64,000 nucleotides of DNA from Sva-07 sp963717385 (GTDB taxonomy: Bacteria; Actinomycetota; Acidimicrobiia; Acidimicrobiales; Ilumatobacteraceae), in contig CAVQWE010000003.1 in the NCBI GenBank assembly GCA_963717385.1, positions 310,001-374,000 of the forward strand, written 5' to 3'. Below the pieces are notes generated by a model. The model saw nothing but the letters and a program-made list of their open reading frames with translations, was not told the origin of the DNA and searched no databases. Each line of letters starts with the position of its first letter. The first letter of the stretch is position 1. The position numbers were made by a program, and so were the translations under genes. This document shows positions 1 through 9,294 of this stretch, in pieces.

Positions 1-316
1 CGAGTGCCCGATCAGGCGATTCCCCCGGCCAGACGACCTCCCAGAGCATGCGGTCGGCATCGTGGAGGAGGATTGGTGCGTCGACGGCATCGCGAAGCGG
101 CACAGCGGCGTTGATGTGGTCGTTGTGCCCGTGGGTGAGCACGATGCCGGCGACCCGGCGCCCGTTGATCGCGTCGACGATCGGTTGGTGGTCGTGGGCG
201 GCGTCGAACACGATCACCTCGCGGTCGTCGCCGAGGATCCAGATGTTGTTCGTGACCTCCCACTCGCCGCCGTCGAGCGCGAAGATGCCGTCGGTGGTGA
301 CCAGTTCGATCGTCAC
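1..316 (-). CDS. MBL-fold metallo-hydrolase, C-terminus outside the window
   Basis: Only the first 105 codons are present; the gene runs off the left edge. The reverse strand starts at a GTG directly after the TAG stop of the dehydrogenase gene, with no gap, so the two are surely cotranscribed. Residues 61-67 read THGHNDH, the HxHxDH zinc motif of the metallo-beta-lactamase fold, after a typical strand pattern ending VIVFDAA. In mycobacteria an MBL protein follows mscR (Rv2259-Rv2260), so a role in mycothiol-dependent formaldehyde disposal, perhaps as a thioester hydrolase, is a reasonable inference from position. The fold is clear; the substrate is not shown. Confidence 0.85.
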   Translation of the reverse strand, partial: MTIELVTTDGIFALDGGEWEVTNNIWILGDDREVIVFDAAHDHQPIVDAINGRRVAGIVLTHGHNDHINAAVPLRDAVDAPILLHDADRMLWEVVWPGESPDRAL

Positions 317-1402
317 CTAGAACACCACCACGCTGCGGAGCACTTCGCCGCGCTCCATCTTGTGGAACGCCTCCTCGACGCCGTCGAGGCCAATCGTCTC
401 CGACACGAAGCCGTCGAGGTCGAGGCGGCCCTGCAGGTACAGGTCGATCAGCATCGGGAAGTCGCGCGATGGCAGGCAATCGCCGTACCACGACGACTTG
501 AGCGATCCGCCACGTCCGAACACGTCGATGAATGGCAGCTCGAGGGTCATCTCGGGGTTGGGTACGCCGACCAGTACCACGGTGCCGGCGAGGTCACGCG
601 CCTCGAAGGCCTGCTTGTACACCTCGGGATGGCCGATCGCTTCGATGCACACGTCGGCGCCGTAGCCGTTGGTGACCGAGCGGATGAACTCGACCGGATC
701 GGTCTCCTTGGAGTTGCACACGTGGGTGGCGCCGAAGCCCGTGGCCCACTCGAGCTTGCGGTCGTCGATGTCGACACCGATGATCGTCGAAGCGCCGGCA
801 AGGCGGGCTCCGGCGATGGCTGCATCGCCCACGCCGCCGCAACCGAACACGGCAACGGATTGGCCTCGGGTGACGCCAGCGGTGTTCAACGTGGCGCCGA
901 TGCCGGCCATCACACCGCAGCCGAGCAGGCCAGCCGCGGCGGGCGAGGCGGCGGGGTCGACTTTGGTGCACTGGCCGGCTGCAACGAGCGTCTTGTCACA
1001 GAAGGCTCCGATGCCGAGCGCCGGCGAGAGCTCGGTGCCGTCGGCGAGCGTCATCTTCTGGGTGGCATTGTGGGTGTCGAAGCAGTACTGCGGCTGGCCT
1101 CGTCGGCACGCTCGACAGTTGCCACACACCGCCCGCCAGTTGAGGATCACGTAGTCGCCCGGGGCGACGTCGGTGACGCCCTCACCGACCGACTCGACGA
1201 CACCGGCGGCTTCGTGGCCGAGGAGGAACGGGAACTCGTCGTTGATGCCGCCCTCGCGATAGTGCAGGTCGGTGTGGCACACCCCGCAGGCCTGGATCAC
1301 CACCACCGCCTCGCCAGGACCTGGGTCGGGGATGACGATGGTCTCCATGGTGACGGGTTGGCCCTTGGCGCGGGCGATGATGCCCCGAACTTCTTGACTC
1401 AT
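317..1402 (-). CDS. mscR: S-(hydroxymethyl)mycothiol dehydrogenase (class III-like zinc ADH)
   Basis: Zinc-dependent medium-chain dehydrogenase of 361 residues. The family oxidises S-(hydroxymethyl)mycothiol, formed from formaldehyde and mycothiol, with NAD+. Visible features are the catalytic zinc ligands Cys42 and His63-Glu64 (GHEAAG), a structural zinc site with Cys93, 96, 99 and 107, and a Rossmann GCGGVGD motif near residue 205. The reading frame extends upstream, but ATG 1402 starts the conserved MSQEVRGII sequence and leaves the upstream dyad free. The MBL gene follows without a gap, as in mycobacteria. The exact thiol cofactor (mycothiol) is inferred from family and phylum. A generic alcohol dehydrogenase is the alternative. 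Confidence 0.85.
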   Translation of the reverse strand: MSQEVRGIIARAKGQPVTMETIVIPDPGPGEAVVVIQACGVCHTDLHYREGGINDEFPFLLGHEAAGVVESVGEGVTDVAPGDYVILNWRAVCGNCRACRRGQPQYCFDTHNATQKMTLADGTELSPALGIGAFCDKTLVAAGQCTKVDPAASPAAAGLLGCGVMAGIGATLNTAGVTRGQSVAVFGCGGVGDAAIAGARLAGASTIIGVDIDDRKLEWATGFGATHVCNSKETDPVEFIRSVTNGYGADVCIEAIGHPEVYKQAFEARDLAGTVVLVGVPNPEMTLELPFIDVFGRGGSLKSSWYGDCLPSRDFPMLIDLYLQGRLDLDGFVSETIGLDGVEEAFHKMERGEVLRSVVVF

Positions 1403-1426
1403 GTCCGCGAACGTAGCGGCTCGCCG

Positions 1427-1460
1427 ACGTACGAGATGTGTCTGACACAATCTCGTACGT
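1427..1460. promoter_or_regulatory. Candidate operator: 11-bp inverted repeat between mscR and lipoprotein gene
   Basis: In the 97-bp divergent gap, ACGTACGAGAT (1427-1437) is perfectly repeated in inverse at 1450-1460. Between and overlapping the arms is a second dyad, TGTGTC-T-GACACA (1437-1449), with almost the same centre. Such nested symmetry is typical of dimeric repressor sites (TetR or GntR type). It could control either or both flanking genes. No regulator gene lies in the window beside it. Confidence 0.6.
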
Positions 1461-1499
1461 TGTGTGGAACCGTGCTGGCTGCGCGAACGTCCAACGATC

Positions 1500-2351
1500 A
1501 TGCACAAGCTCATCGTTCCTGCTCTGCTCGTGGCGGCTCTCGGGCTGGTGGCCTGCGGTAGCGACGCCGATTCGCCCGCCGCCGACGACTCGCTGCCTCC
1601 GGTGACAGATGGCTACGAGCACCCGTCCGGTGCCGACGACGTGGTCATCGAATACGCCGAGGTCGGCGGGTTCATGCCCCGAGAGTTCGCCTTTCGCCAG
1701 ACCCCGAATGTGCTGATCTCGGGCGATGGGCGCAGTTTCTCGCCGGGCGCCCAGATCGAGATCTACCCGGGCCCGCTGCTTCCAGCGGTGCAGGTGTGGA
1801 CGCTCGGCGAGGCGGGCATCCAGGAGGCACTCGCGGCAGCCGATGACGCCGGCCTGTTCGCCGACATCGACTACGACGAGCCGACGAACATCGCCGATGC
1901 CTCCACGGCTCAGGTGACCATCAACGTCAACGGCGACACCTACGTCCACTCGGCGTACGCTCTCGGCGTCGGTGGAGGGCTCGACGGCGGCGGCGACGCA
2001 CTGTCACCAGAGCGCCAGGCGCTGCTCGATTTCATCGACCAACTGACCGCTCTTGCCCTGCCCGGCGCGGAGGCCGCCGCTGATCTCTTCGAGCCGTCCG
2101 AGTACGGCATCGAAGCACTCGTCGTCCCTGACCTGTCGGTGTACGGCTCCGACGGCATCGAGCCCACCGTGGTCGACTGGCCCTCGGGCATCAGCGTCCG
2201 ATTGGCGGACGCCGCCACCTGCGTGATCGTTCCGGCAACCGAGGTCGGCGAAACGCTCGGCGGCGCCAACCAGCTCACCTTCTTCGCCGACGGCGACATC
2301 ACCTACCAGGTGCTCGCCAAGCCGATCCTCCCCGGCACCACCTGCGGCTGA
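1500..2351 (+). CDS. Putative secreted lipoprotein of unknown function
   Basis: 283 residues, not recognised. Starting at ATG 1500, a short basic N-terminus and hydrophobic stretch lead to the lipobox LVAC with the lipidated cysteine at residue 19, followed by an acidic Ser/Asp/Ala-rich linker. It should be exported and anchored on the outer face of the membrane. The mature part is acidic and globular, with no motif I know. The longer reading frame from 1464 would bury the signal peptide behind 12 residues, so ATG 1500 is preferred. It is divergent from mscR and shares the dyad-containing intergenic region with it. Confidence 0.8.
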   Translation: MHKLIVPALLVAALGLVACGSDADSPAADDSLPPVTDGYEHPSGADDVVIEYAEVGGFMPREFAFRQTPNVLISGDGRSFSPGAQIEIYPGPLLPAVQVWTLGEAGIQEALAAADDAGLFADIDYDEPTNIADASTAQVTINVNGDTYVHSAYALGVGGGLDGGGDALSPERQALLDFIDQLTALALPGAEAAADLFEPSEYGIEALVVPDLSVYGSDGIEPTVVDWPSGISVRLADAATCVIVPATEVGETLGGANQLTFFADGDITYQVLAKPILPGTTCG

Positions 2352-2386
2352 CGATCACGCCTGGGGTCAGACCCCAGGCGTGATCG
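2352..2386. repeat. Palindromic repeat, family A copy 1 (also a bidirectional terminator candidate)
   Basis: Perfect 16-bp arms with a 3-nt loop: CGATCACGCCTGGGGT and its complement. It fills the gap between the convergent lipoprotein and nucS genes. Similar elements lie at 10991-11031 and 12353-12379, sharing the core GGGGTC(A/T)GACCCC and the arm CACGCC. No U-tract follows, so it may be an extragenic palindrome as much as a terminator. Confidence 0.8.
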
Positions 2387-2387
2387 A

Positions 2388-3047
2388 TCAGAAGAGGCGG
2401 AGGTCGGTGGGCTTCATGCCGCGCAGGGTGTCGTAGTCGACCTCGACCCAGCGAAATCCCCGGGCCTCGGCGAGCACCTTCGCCTGCGGCTTGATCGACT
2501 GCGCGACGAACACGCCGCGCACGGCCCCGAGCGACGAGTCGAGGTGCAACCGTTCGATGTAGCGCCCGAGCTGCTCGACGCCGTCGATGTCGCCGCGACG
2601 TTTCACTTCGACGGCGACCACCGTGTTCGACTCGTCGCGACACACCAGATCGATCGGCCCGATCGCTGTCGGGTACTCCCGCCGTACCAGCGTGAGGCCT
2701 TCCTCGATCGCGTGCGGGCTCGCGGCCAACAGCTCCTGCAGGTGGGCTTCGACGCCATCCTTCTGCAGGCCCGGGTCCTCGCCCAGTTCGGCTGCGACGT
2801 CGCTGATCACCTCGTGCAGGGTGATCGTCAGCGTTTCCTGCTTCGGGTTGGTCACCACCCAGTGGTCGCCGTTGTCGACCAAGGTGTTGGGTGCATTCAT
2901 CCAGTTCAGCGGCTTGTAGGCACCGCCGTCGGCGTGAATGGCCACGCAGCCGTCGGCCTTCACCATGATCAGCCGGTTCGCCTCGGGGAGGTGAGCGTCG
3001 AGCCGACCGGCGTAGTCGACGGAGCAACGGGCAATCACCAAACGCAC
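2388..3047 (-). CDS. nucS: Mismatch-specific endonuclease NucS (EndoMS)
   Basis: 219 residues, full length for NucS. In actinobacteria lacking MutS/MutL, NucS cuts both strands at mismatches and works with the sliding clamp. The C-terminal half carries the RecB-like nuclease signature: IDLVCRDE, then VAVEVKRRGD near residue 150, then QLGRYIERL. The protein ends in DLRLF, matching the C-terminal clamp-binding peptide of the family. The start is a GTG eleven bases after the UbiB-type kinase stop, so the two are probably cotranscribed. No LexA box is visible before it. Confident call by full-length similarity of pattern. Confidence 0.93.
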   Translation of the reverse strand: MRLVIARCSVDYAGRLDAHLPEANRLIMVKADGCVAIHADGGAYKPLNWMNAPNTLVDNGDHWVVTNPKQETLTITLHEVISDVAAELGEDPGLQKDGVEAHLQELLAASPHAIEEGLTLVRREYPTAIGPIDLVCRDESNTVVAVEVKRRGDIDGVEQLGRYIERLHLDSSLGAVRGVFVAQSIKPQAKVLAEARGFRWVEVDYDTLRGMKPTDLRLF

Positions 3048-3058
3048 GGGCGGCGACC

Positions 3059-4693
3059 CTACCTGTTGAGCTTCGGACGCTCGGCCTCGACGTGCTCGCG
3101 CATGCGCTTCTGGATCAGTTCGCGCCGCTCCTGGAGCTCGCGGTACGTCGCCCGGTTCACCGAAGGGTCCAACCCCATCGATGCCTTCACCCCGTCCATG
3201 TCGAACTCGACGGCGCTCGGATCGACACCGAGTTCACGCCCCAGGCGTTCGCCGTGCTTCTGGGCGAACAGCATCGAGATGTTGGCCACCTCGGCGAGCA
3301 GATCGAGGTCGGGTGCCAGGCGAGCGATCGCACCGTCGAGGAACACCATGTTCTTCACGTACAGCATCAGCTCCTTGGGGAGCTTCGCGCCGTAGCCGAG
3401 CAGCGCCTTGACCACGCGCTGGACCTCCTGCACCATCTCCTCGCCGGTGAGGGTGGTCGGGTCGATCACCTCGTCCTCGAGGCGGAGGTCCTTGATGACT
3501 GCTTCGAGGTCGGTGTCCATCGGCAGCGCACCGAGGTCGCGCAGTGCTGCCATCTGGCCGCGTACGTCGTTGGTGGTGGCGCCCAGCATCAACCGCAGGA
3601 ACGCGTTGCGTCGTGGGCCGCTGAGGCGGCCGACGATGCCGTAGTCGAGGAGTGCCGTGCGTCCGTCTGCGAGCACGAAGAGGTTGCCGCCGTGGAGGTC
3701 GCCGTGGAAGATGCCTTCGACGATGGCGCCTTCCATGAAGGCGACCATCGCCGTGCGCACGACCTCTTCGGTGTCGATGCCGGCGCCCTGCATGCCGTGC
3801 ACGTCGTCGAAGTTGAAGCCGTACACGCGCTCCATCACCAGCACCCGCTTGGTGACCAGGCGGGGGTGCGGACGCGGAACGATGTACTGGTGCTGGTCGA
3901 GGTCGTGCAGCATCGATGCGACGTCGAGCATGTTGGCGGCTTCCATGCGGAAGTCGAGTTCTTCGACGATCGTCTCGGCGAACAACTCGACCAGCGCAGG
4001 AGGGTTGGCGAGTGCGGCCACAGGGATTCGGCCAACCAGGTAGGGCGCGAGCCATGCCATCACGCGCAGGTCCTTGCGCACCAACCTGGCGACCGTGGTG
4101 CGCTGCACCTTGACGACGACACTTTCGCCGGTGTGGAGGGTGGCGGCGTGGACCTGGGCGATCGATGCGGCAGCCAACGGCGTCTCGTCGAACCACGAGA
4201 ACATGTCCTCGAGGCGGGCACCGAGGTCCTGCTCGACGGTGAGGCGAACTTCTTCGAACGGCTCGGCCGGCACCTGGTCGCGGCACCTCTTGAACTCGCT
4301 CACCAGTTCGGCAGGGAACAAGCCCTCGCCGGACGAGATGATCTGGCCGAGCTTGATGTACGTCGGGCCCAGCGCCTCTGCGGCGAGACGAAGGCGCTTC
4401 GACACCTCCGCTTGGCTCTCCTCGGGCGTGTCGAACTTCTTGCGACGCTTCTTCAGCATCCAGGGTGCAATGGCGCGTCCGAGGTGGGCGACCACGGTGA
4501 GCACTCGCGACCCGGGAGGGAGCTTCGAGGGCTTGGTGAGGCCGGGAACCTCCGCCTGGGCTTGGCGGCGAAGGCGTTCGGCCAGATGCGACCAACGGAT
4601 GTCGTCACGATCGAGTTGCCACGGGGCTTCATCGGTGAACGAACCCCACGCCAGGTCCGATGGGCGTTCGGTCTCAGTGGGGGCGCCTGTCAC
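3059..4693 (-). CDS. ABC1/UbiB (AarF) family atypical kinase
   Basis: About 544 residues from GTG 4693 (an ATG at 4741 would add 16). Diagnostic UbiB features are all visible: KLGQ at about 114-117, the Ala-rich loop AAASIAQVHAA at 174-184, Lys195 in VVVKVQ, the catalytic HGDLHGGN at 330-337 and DYG at 350-352. UbiB proteins are membrane-associated kinase/ATPase-like factors linked to quinone or lipid metabolism; the actinobacterial role is unsettled. No clear hydrophobic anchor is seen; the C-terminus is basic and Glu-rich (residues 515-544). The neighbour nucS follows at 11 bp. The 5' start is uncertain because a VOC gene diverges from about 4748. Confidence 0.88.
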   Translation of the reverse strand: MTGAPTETERPSDLAWGSFTDEAPWQLDRDDIRWSHLAERLRRQAQAEVPGLTKPSKLPPGSRVLTVVAHLGRAIAPWMLKKRRKKFDTPEESQAEVSKRLRLAAEALGPTYIKLGQIISSGEGLFPAELVSEFKRCRDQVPAEPFEEVRLTVEQDLGARLEDMFSWFDETPLAAASIAQVHAATLHTGESVVVKVQRTTVARLVRKDLRVMAWLAPYLVGRIPVAALANPPALVELFAETIVEELDFRMEAANMLDVASMLHDLDQHQYIVPRPHPRLVTKRVLVMERVYGFNFDDVHGMQGAGIDTEEVVRTAMVAFMEGAIVEGIFHGDLHGGNLFVLADGRTALLDYGIVGRLSGPRRNAFLRLMLGATTNDVRGQMAALRDLGALPMDTDLEAVIKDLRLEDEVIDPTTLTGEEMVQEVQRVVKALLGYGAKLPKELMLYVKNMVFLDGAIARLAPDLDLLAEVANISMLFAQKHGERLGRELGVDPSAVEFDMDGVKASMGLDPSVNRATYRELQERRELIQKRMREHVEAERPKLNR

Positions 4694-4747
4694 CTGACCA
4701 TGATGCCGGATTCTCGGAGATTCGTCGCCGCGAGGCAACATCGCGTC

Positions 4748-5214
4748 ATGACTTCAATCGTCCGTTCCGCGTGCTCGGCCTCCAACAGATCGCCATCGGT
4801 GGTCTCGACAAGGGGGCGCTCACCGGTCTGTGGACCGGGCTGCTCGGTGTCGAGAAGGTGAGTGACTACGTCAGCGAGTCGGAGAACGTCGACGAGGACA
4901 TCCTGCGCCTCGGCGACGGCCCGCACGCAGTCGAGATCGACCTGATGCAGCCGCTCGATCCCGAACGATCGCCCAAGGTCCACGTGCCGACGCTCAACCA
5001 CATCGGCGTGTGGATCGACGACCTGGCAGCGTGCGTCGACTGGCTCACCGAGCAGGGCGTGAGGTTCACCCCTGGCGGCATCCGCAAGGGGGCTGCGGGC
5101 TACGACGTGTGCTTCATTCACCCGAAGGGCAACGACGACGCCCCTCGCAGCGGCGAAGGTGTGCTGATCGAATTGGTGCAGGCGCCGCCCGAGGTCATCG
5201 AAGCACTGGGCTGA
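4748..5214 (+). CDS. VOC (glyoxalase-like) family protein, frameshift near the start
   Basis: A single vicinal-oxygen-chelate protein of about 155 residues. Key segments are LGLQQIAIGG, LNHIGVWIDDL (metal-ligand His) and GVLIELVQAP (ligand Glu). Proteobacterial lactoylglutathione lyase-like relatives match this pattern. In the open frame there is no ATG/GTG between 4660 and 4771. ATG 4748 gives a normal start if one A is restored near 4755 (reading MTSNRPFRVLG), so a one-base deletion is likely. The alternative is a true GTG start at 4771. The stop overlaps the next gene (TGATG), so it is translationally coupled to the CoA-transferase. The substrate cannot be told. Confidence 0.75.
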
Positions 5215-6410
5215 TGGACGACTCGTCGAGTTCTCCCGTCGGGGCCCACGGGACTGGTCCGCTGGCTGGTGTGCGGGTGGTCGAGCTCGGCGTGTGGGTT
5301 GCGGGGCCGGCAGCCGGTGGGATCATGGCCGACTGGGGCGCCGACGTCATCAAGGTCGAGCCGGCCGGCGGTGATCCGCAGCGGGCGGTGTTCGGATCGG
5401 TCGGTCTCGACGGTTCGATGCCGGTGCCACCGTTCGAGGTCGACAACCGTGGCAAGCGGTCGATGGTGCTCGATCTGCGCGACTTCGACGATCATGCCGT
5501 CTTCGACCGGCTGCTGACGACCGCTGATGTGTTGGTCACCAACATGCGCCCCGGCGCGCTCGAACGATTGGAACTCGGACCTGACCGTGTGTGTGAGCGC
5601 CACCCTCGGCTCGTGTACGGGGCGATCTCCGGCTACGGCCTCGAGGGCGAGGATCGAGACCGCGCCGGCTACGACATCGGTGCATTCTGGGCCCGCTCGG
5701 GTCTGGCGCACACGATGGTCCCACCTGGCGAGATGCCACCCGGGTTGCGGTCGGGGATGGGCGACCATCAGACCGGCATGACGCTCGCCGCCGGCGTGAT
5801 GGCGAAGCTGTTCGAGCGCGAGCGCACCGGCCGTGGTGGCCTGGTCTCGACCAGTCTGCTGCGCACCGGGATGTACTCGATCGCCTGGGACTTCGGGATC
5901 CAGTTGCGCTTCGACCGTCGCGAATCGACCAAGCCGCGTGAGAAGAGTCGTGCGCCGCTGATCAACAGCTACCGATCGGCCGACGACCGGGTCTTCTGGT
6001 TGATCTGCCTGGAGGCCGATCGCCACTGGCCGAAGGTGCTGGCGGCGTTGGAGCGGCCGGACCTCGCCGACGATTCCCGCTACGTCGATGCAACCGGGCG
6101 GATGAAGAACGCCGCCGATCTCATCGCCGAGTTCGACACTGCGTTCGCAACCCGTCCACTCGAGGAGTGGGCCGAACGGTTCGACGAGCACGATGTGTGG
6201 TGGGCTCCGGTGCAGTCGATCGTCGATGTGATCGCCGATCCGCAGGCGCAGGCCGGCTTCGTCGAGATGTCGCCTCGCGAGGGCGACGAGCCGTTTCGCG
6301 CCGTCGCCACGCCGGTCGACTTCGACGGTCATGCCGTGACGGCCGGCCCGGTACCGGCGCTCGGCGAGCACACCGACGAGATCCTCGATGAACTCCGCAG
6401 CATCACGTGA
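5214..6410 (+). CDS. CaiB/BaiF family CoA-transferase
   Basis: 398 residues, a typical class III CoA-transferase length. These enzymes move CoA between carboxylic acids through an aspartyl-CoA intermediate. Visible features are GVRVVELGVWVAGP near the N-terminus, WGADVIKVEPAGGD around 41-54, NxRGKRSMVLDL, and MGDHQTG with the candidate catalytic Asp184. The start ATG overlaps the VOC stop. The pairing with a VOC protein suggests an acyl-CoA pathway, but the acid substrate is unknown. The shorter start is preferred because the upstream 68 codons are VOC shadow. Confidence 0.9.
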   Translation: MDDSSSSPVGAHGTGPLAGVRVVELGVWVAGPAAGGIMADWGADVIKVEPAGGDPQRAVFGSVGLDGSMPVPPFEVDNRGKRSMVLDLRDFDDHAVFDRLLTTADVLVTNMRPGALERLELGPDRVCERHPRLVYGAISGYGLEGEDRDRAGYDIGAFWARSGLAHTMVPPGEMPPGLRSGMGDHQTGMTLAAGVMAKLFERERTGRGGLVSTSLLRTGMYSIAWDFGIQLRFDRRESTKPREKSRAPLINSYRSADDRVFWLICLEADRHWPKVLAALERPDLADDSRYVDATGRMKNAADLIAEFDTAFATRPLEEWAERFDEHDVWWAPVQSIVDVIADPQAQAGFVEMSPREGDEPFRAVATPVDFDGHAVTAGPVPALGEHTDEILDELRSIT

Positions 6411-6421
6411 CCCCTGTCTCG

Positions 6422-6451
6422 TTGACTGTCACAATCCTCCGGCTGTACGTT
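6422..6451 (+). promoter_or_regulatory. Candidate housekeeping promoter for the phosphotransferase gene
   Basis: TTGACT (6422-6427), an 18-base spacer and TACGTT (6446-6451) match a sigma-70-type -35/-10 pair. They lie 60 bases before ATG 6511 and after the CoA-transferase stop at 6410. This is pattern matching only. Confidence 0.35.
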
Positions 6452-6510
6452 TGACGCACTCGGCGGTGCGGGGGCATCGACTCACCGGGTCGACACGAGT
6501 GGGGGATCGA

Positions 6511-7627
6511 ATGGGGAACGTGCCAGTGGTGACGGAGGATGCGTCGGCGGAGTTGGTCACGCAGGCGTTGCGCTCGACGGCGGTGATCGACGCCGATTCA
6601 TCCGTGGTCGCCGAAGCTCGAGCACGACCGCATCGGCGAAGGCGTCGGACTGATGTGCAATCTCGCTCGGCTCACGCTGCGATACGCCGGACCGGCGCAC
6701 GAGGCGCCGTCGAGCGTGATCTTGAAGGTGCCGTCGAATTTGCCCGAGAACCGAGGCGTCGGTGATCACTTCGGCTTCTACGAACGTGAAGGGCGGTTCT
6801 ACGCCGAGATCAGCGAGTCGCTGCCGGTGCGCACGCCGCACTGCTACTACAACCACATCGACATCGAGGCCAGACGAGTTCGTGTTGCTGATCGAGGACT
6901 TCGGCGGCCGAACGATGGTCAGCCAGGTGGCCGGTATCTCGTTCGAGCGGGCCGTCGAGGCGGTGAAAGCGCTGGCGCTCGTGCACGCCGAATGGTGGAG
7001 GTCGCCGAAGCTCGAGACGCTCGAGCTGGATGCCGCGTGCTGTCGACCCGCGAATCATCACGGCGGGCGGCGAGTATCGCCGGGTTTGGGACCACTTCGT
7101 CGAGCTGTTCGGCGACGGTCTTCCTGAGGGGCGGTCGCGCTCGGCGAGCGAATCGGTCTGTCCTGGGAGGCGGTGTACACCGACTGTCTACGACGGCCAC
7201 GCCGATCACGTTGTGTCACGGCGACTTTCGCGCCGACAATCTGATGTTCGACGACCCGTCGACCGGGGGCGAGCACGTCGGTATCCTCGACTGGCAGATC
7301 GCCTATCGCAGCGGGGGCGTCGCTGACATCTGCTATCTGATCGACGCAGTCGATGACCGTCGAGGATCGGCGAGCCCACGACCGTGAGCTGGTCGACACG
7401 TGGTACGACGCACTCTGCTCGACGCTCGGTGCAGCCCCCGACGGGTACAGCGCCGAGCAGGCGTGGCACGACTATCGGTGGTGTAGTGGGAACATGACGG
7501 TCTACGGCGTGGTCGGCGGCGGTGGGCTCGACCCATCGAACGAACGGGGGATGGAGCTGGTCACCGACATGGCAGCCCGCTCGTTCGCCGCTGCGCTCGA
7601 CCTCGATGCCGCCAGCTTCATCCGTTG
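6511..7627 (+). pseudogene. Aminoglycoside phosphotransferase (APH)-like kinase, multiply frameshifted
   Basis: Homologous protein pieces follow one another in shifting frames over the whole interval. MGNVPVVTED starts at 6511. MCNLARLTLRY and ILKVPSN follow from 6653, and LLIEDFGG in a third frame near 6890. The Brenner motif CHGDFRADN and ILDWQ (catalytic HGD...N and metal-binding D) come near 7210-7290. The C-terminal helical part ends at 7627. At least five indels are needed to join them. Together they make an intact-length APH/ecdysteroid-kinase-like protein of about 370 residues, common near acyl-CoA genes in actinobacteria. It is either a decayed gene or a stretch of poor consensus; the equally damaged crotonase next door fits both. 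Confidence 0.75.
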
Positions 7628-7657
7628 ACCGTCGCCGACCGCACTCACCCGCCGGGC

Positions 7658-7695
7658 GATGAGCGAACCACGCAGATCTGGTGGTTTGACTCATC
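7658..7695. repeat. 38-bp palindromic repeat, family B copy 1 (degenerate)
   Basis: Begins GATGAGCGAA and ends GACTCATC, exactly 38 bp like the other copies, with CCAC/GTGG extending the arms. It lies between the 3' ends of the convergent phosphotransferase and crotonase genes. Inner bases suggest it is in reverse orientation relative to most copies. Confidence 0.65.
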
Positions 7696-7698
7696 GAG

Positions 7699-8551
7699 TC
7701 AGAAGTGGGGGGCCGCTTCTCGGTGAGGGCTCGGACGCCTTCGCGATACTCGGCGGTACCCATCGCCCGATCGAGCAGCCGCAGCGAATCGGCGATCGAT
7801 GCGGCCGGGTCGTGGCGGAGGAGATCGGCGGTGAGTTGTCGCTTTGCGGTTGAGACGGCGGTGGGGCCGGTCGACGAGACGAGGAGTCGGGCGTAGGCCT
7901 GCGCAGCGGCGAGCGTTGCCTCGCCATCGGCTTCGACGCCGTTCCACAGGCCCCATTCGGCGGTCTGCTGAGCCGGTGACGACGCGGCTGGACAGCAGCA
8001 GGTCATTGGCGCGAGTCGCCCCGACCAGACGGGGGAGGATCCAGCTCATCCCGTACTCGGCCGGGAGTCCGAGCTTGGCTGCCGCCGTGGTGAGCTTCGC
8101 GTCGCCGGCGGCGAATCGAAGGTCGCACCACAGGGCGAGCGCGAGGCCGACGCCCGCGCATGCGCCGTTGACGGCGGCGATGATCGGCAGTCGATAGGCG
8201 AGTTGCCAGACGAAGTCGGCGTCGAGTCGGTCGTCGACGTCGGGTCCGGTTCCCGGCCGAGCCGGCTCGGCGGGGAGTCCGCTGTCGTAGCCGCCACGTT
8301 CACCGTGACCTTCGAGCGCCTTCGAGTCGCCGCCGACGCAGAACGCGGGTGGCGTACCGGTGACGACCACCGCCCGAAGCCCGTTCGCGGTGCTCCAGGT
8401 CGGCCATCACCTGGCGGTACTCGGTGTGCATCGTGCCGGTCCACGCGTTGTGACGGTGCGGTCGATGCAACCACACGGTGGCCACCCGATCGTCGACCTC
8501 CCAGCGAATCGCTGACAGCTCGCCGCTCGCCGGTTGCCCGCTCAACCCCAC
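7699..8551 (-). pseudogene. Enoyl-CoA hydratase/isomerase (crotonase) family, multiply frameshifted
   Basis: The crotonase order is clear but spread over three frames. HRPHRHNAW sits near the start, then VTGTPPAFCVGGD (oxyanion-hole segment), NGACAGVGLALALWCDLRFA (second oxyanion segment), LPAEYGMSWILPRLVG, the tail ...STAKRQL, and a final KRPP-HF. At least three indels are needed; one lies in a G6 run at about 7706-7712, where restoring a base gives the usual ending and the TGA at 7699. The GTG start at 8551 overlaps the end of cysQ, so it belongs to the ettA-cysQ operon. Whether it is truly inactive cannot be decided without raw reads. Confidence 0.75.
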
Positions 8552-9294
8552 ATCGCCTTCAGGACTGCCTCGGCCAGTTCGGGGCGGCACACGATGAAGT
8601 CGGGGAGCCACGGGTCGCGATCGTTGTAGACGATCGGCGACCCGTCGAGGCGGCTCACGTGGAAGCCCGATGCCAGCGCCACTCCAGCGGGGGCGGCGGA
8701 ATCCCACTGGTACATGCCGCCGTCATGGACGTAGATGTCGGTCTCGCCCATCACCACCGACATCGCCTTGGCGCCGGCCGAGCCGAGCCGCACGGCATCG
8801 CAGTCGAGGCCTTCGGCGACGAGCACCGCGGCGTACGGCGCTCGGTTCCGCGAGGTCACCAGGATCGGGCGCTCGCGATCGAACGGCGGCATCGGGGTGG
8901 GGTCGTCGGTGGTGAAGGTGCGTTCGAGGACGGGAAGGCTGACGGCGGCAGCACCGAAACGGCCGCCCTCCCACAATGCGATGTGCACGGCCCAGTCGAT
9001 GCGGCCGGGCTCGCTGAACTCGCGGGTGCCGTCGAGCGGATCCACGATCCAGACTCGGTCGGCGCCGAAACGGCGGGGGTCCTCGCGCCCTTCCTCCGAC
9101 AGCACAGCGTCGTCGGGGCGATGGGTCGCGAAACTCGTGAGCAAGAAAGCGCTGCGCTGCCGCGTCTCCAGCGTCTTTGACGTCCCAGGTCGAGGCGCCC
9201 TGTGCGAACAGCTTCGCTCTGAGTTCCACCAGGAGATGCCCGGTCTGCGTCGCCAAGCGTGTGGCGAGCTGACCGTCGGTCTCCGTTGGGGGCA

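Noticed and set aside
12..491. A 159-codon Arg/Pro-rich frame at the left edge
   Set aside because: It crosses the end of mscR and the start of the MBL gene in a different frame; the MBL frame shows the HxHxDH motif.
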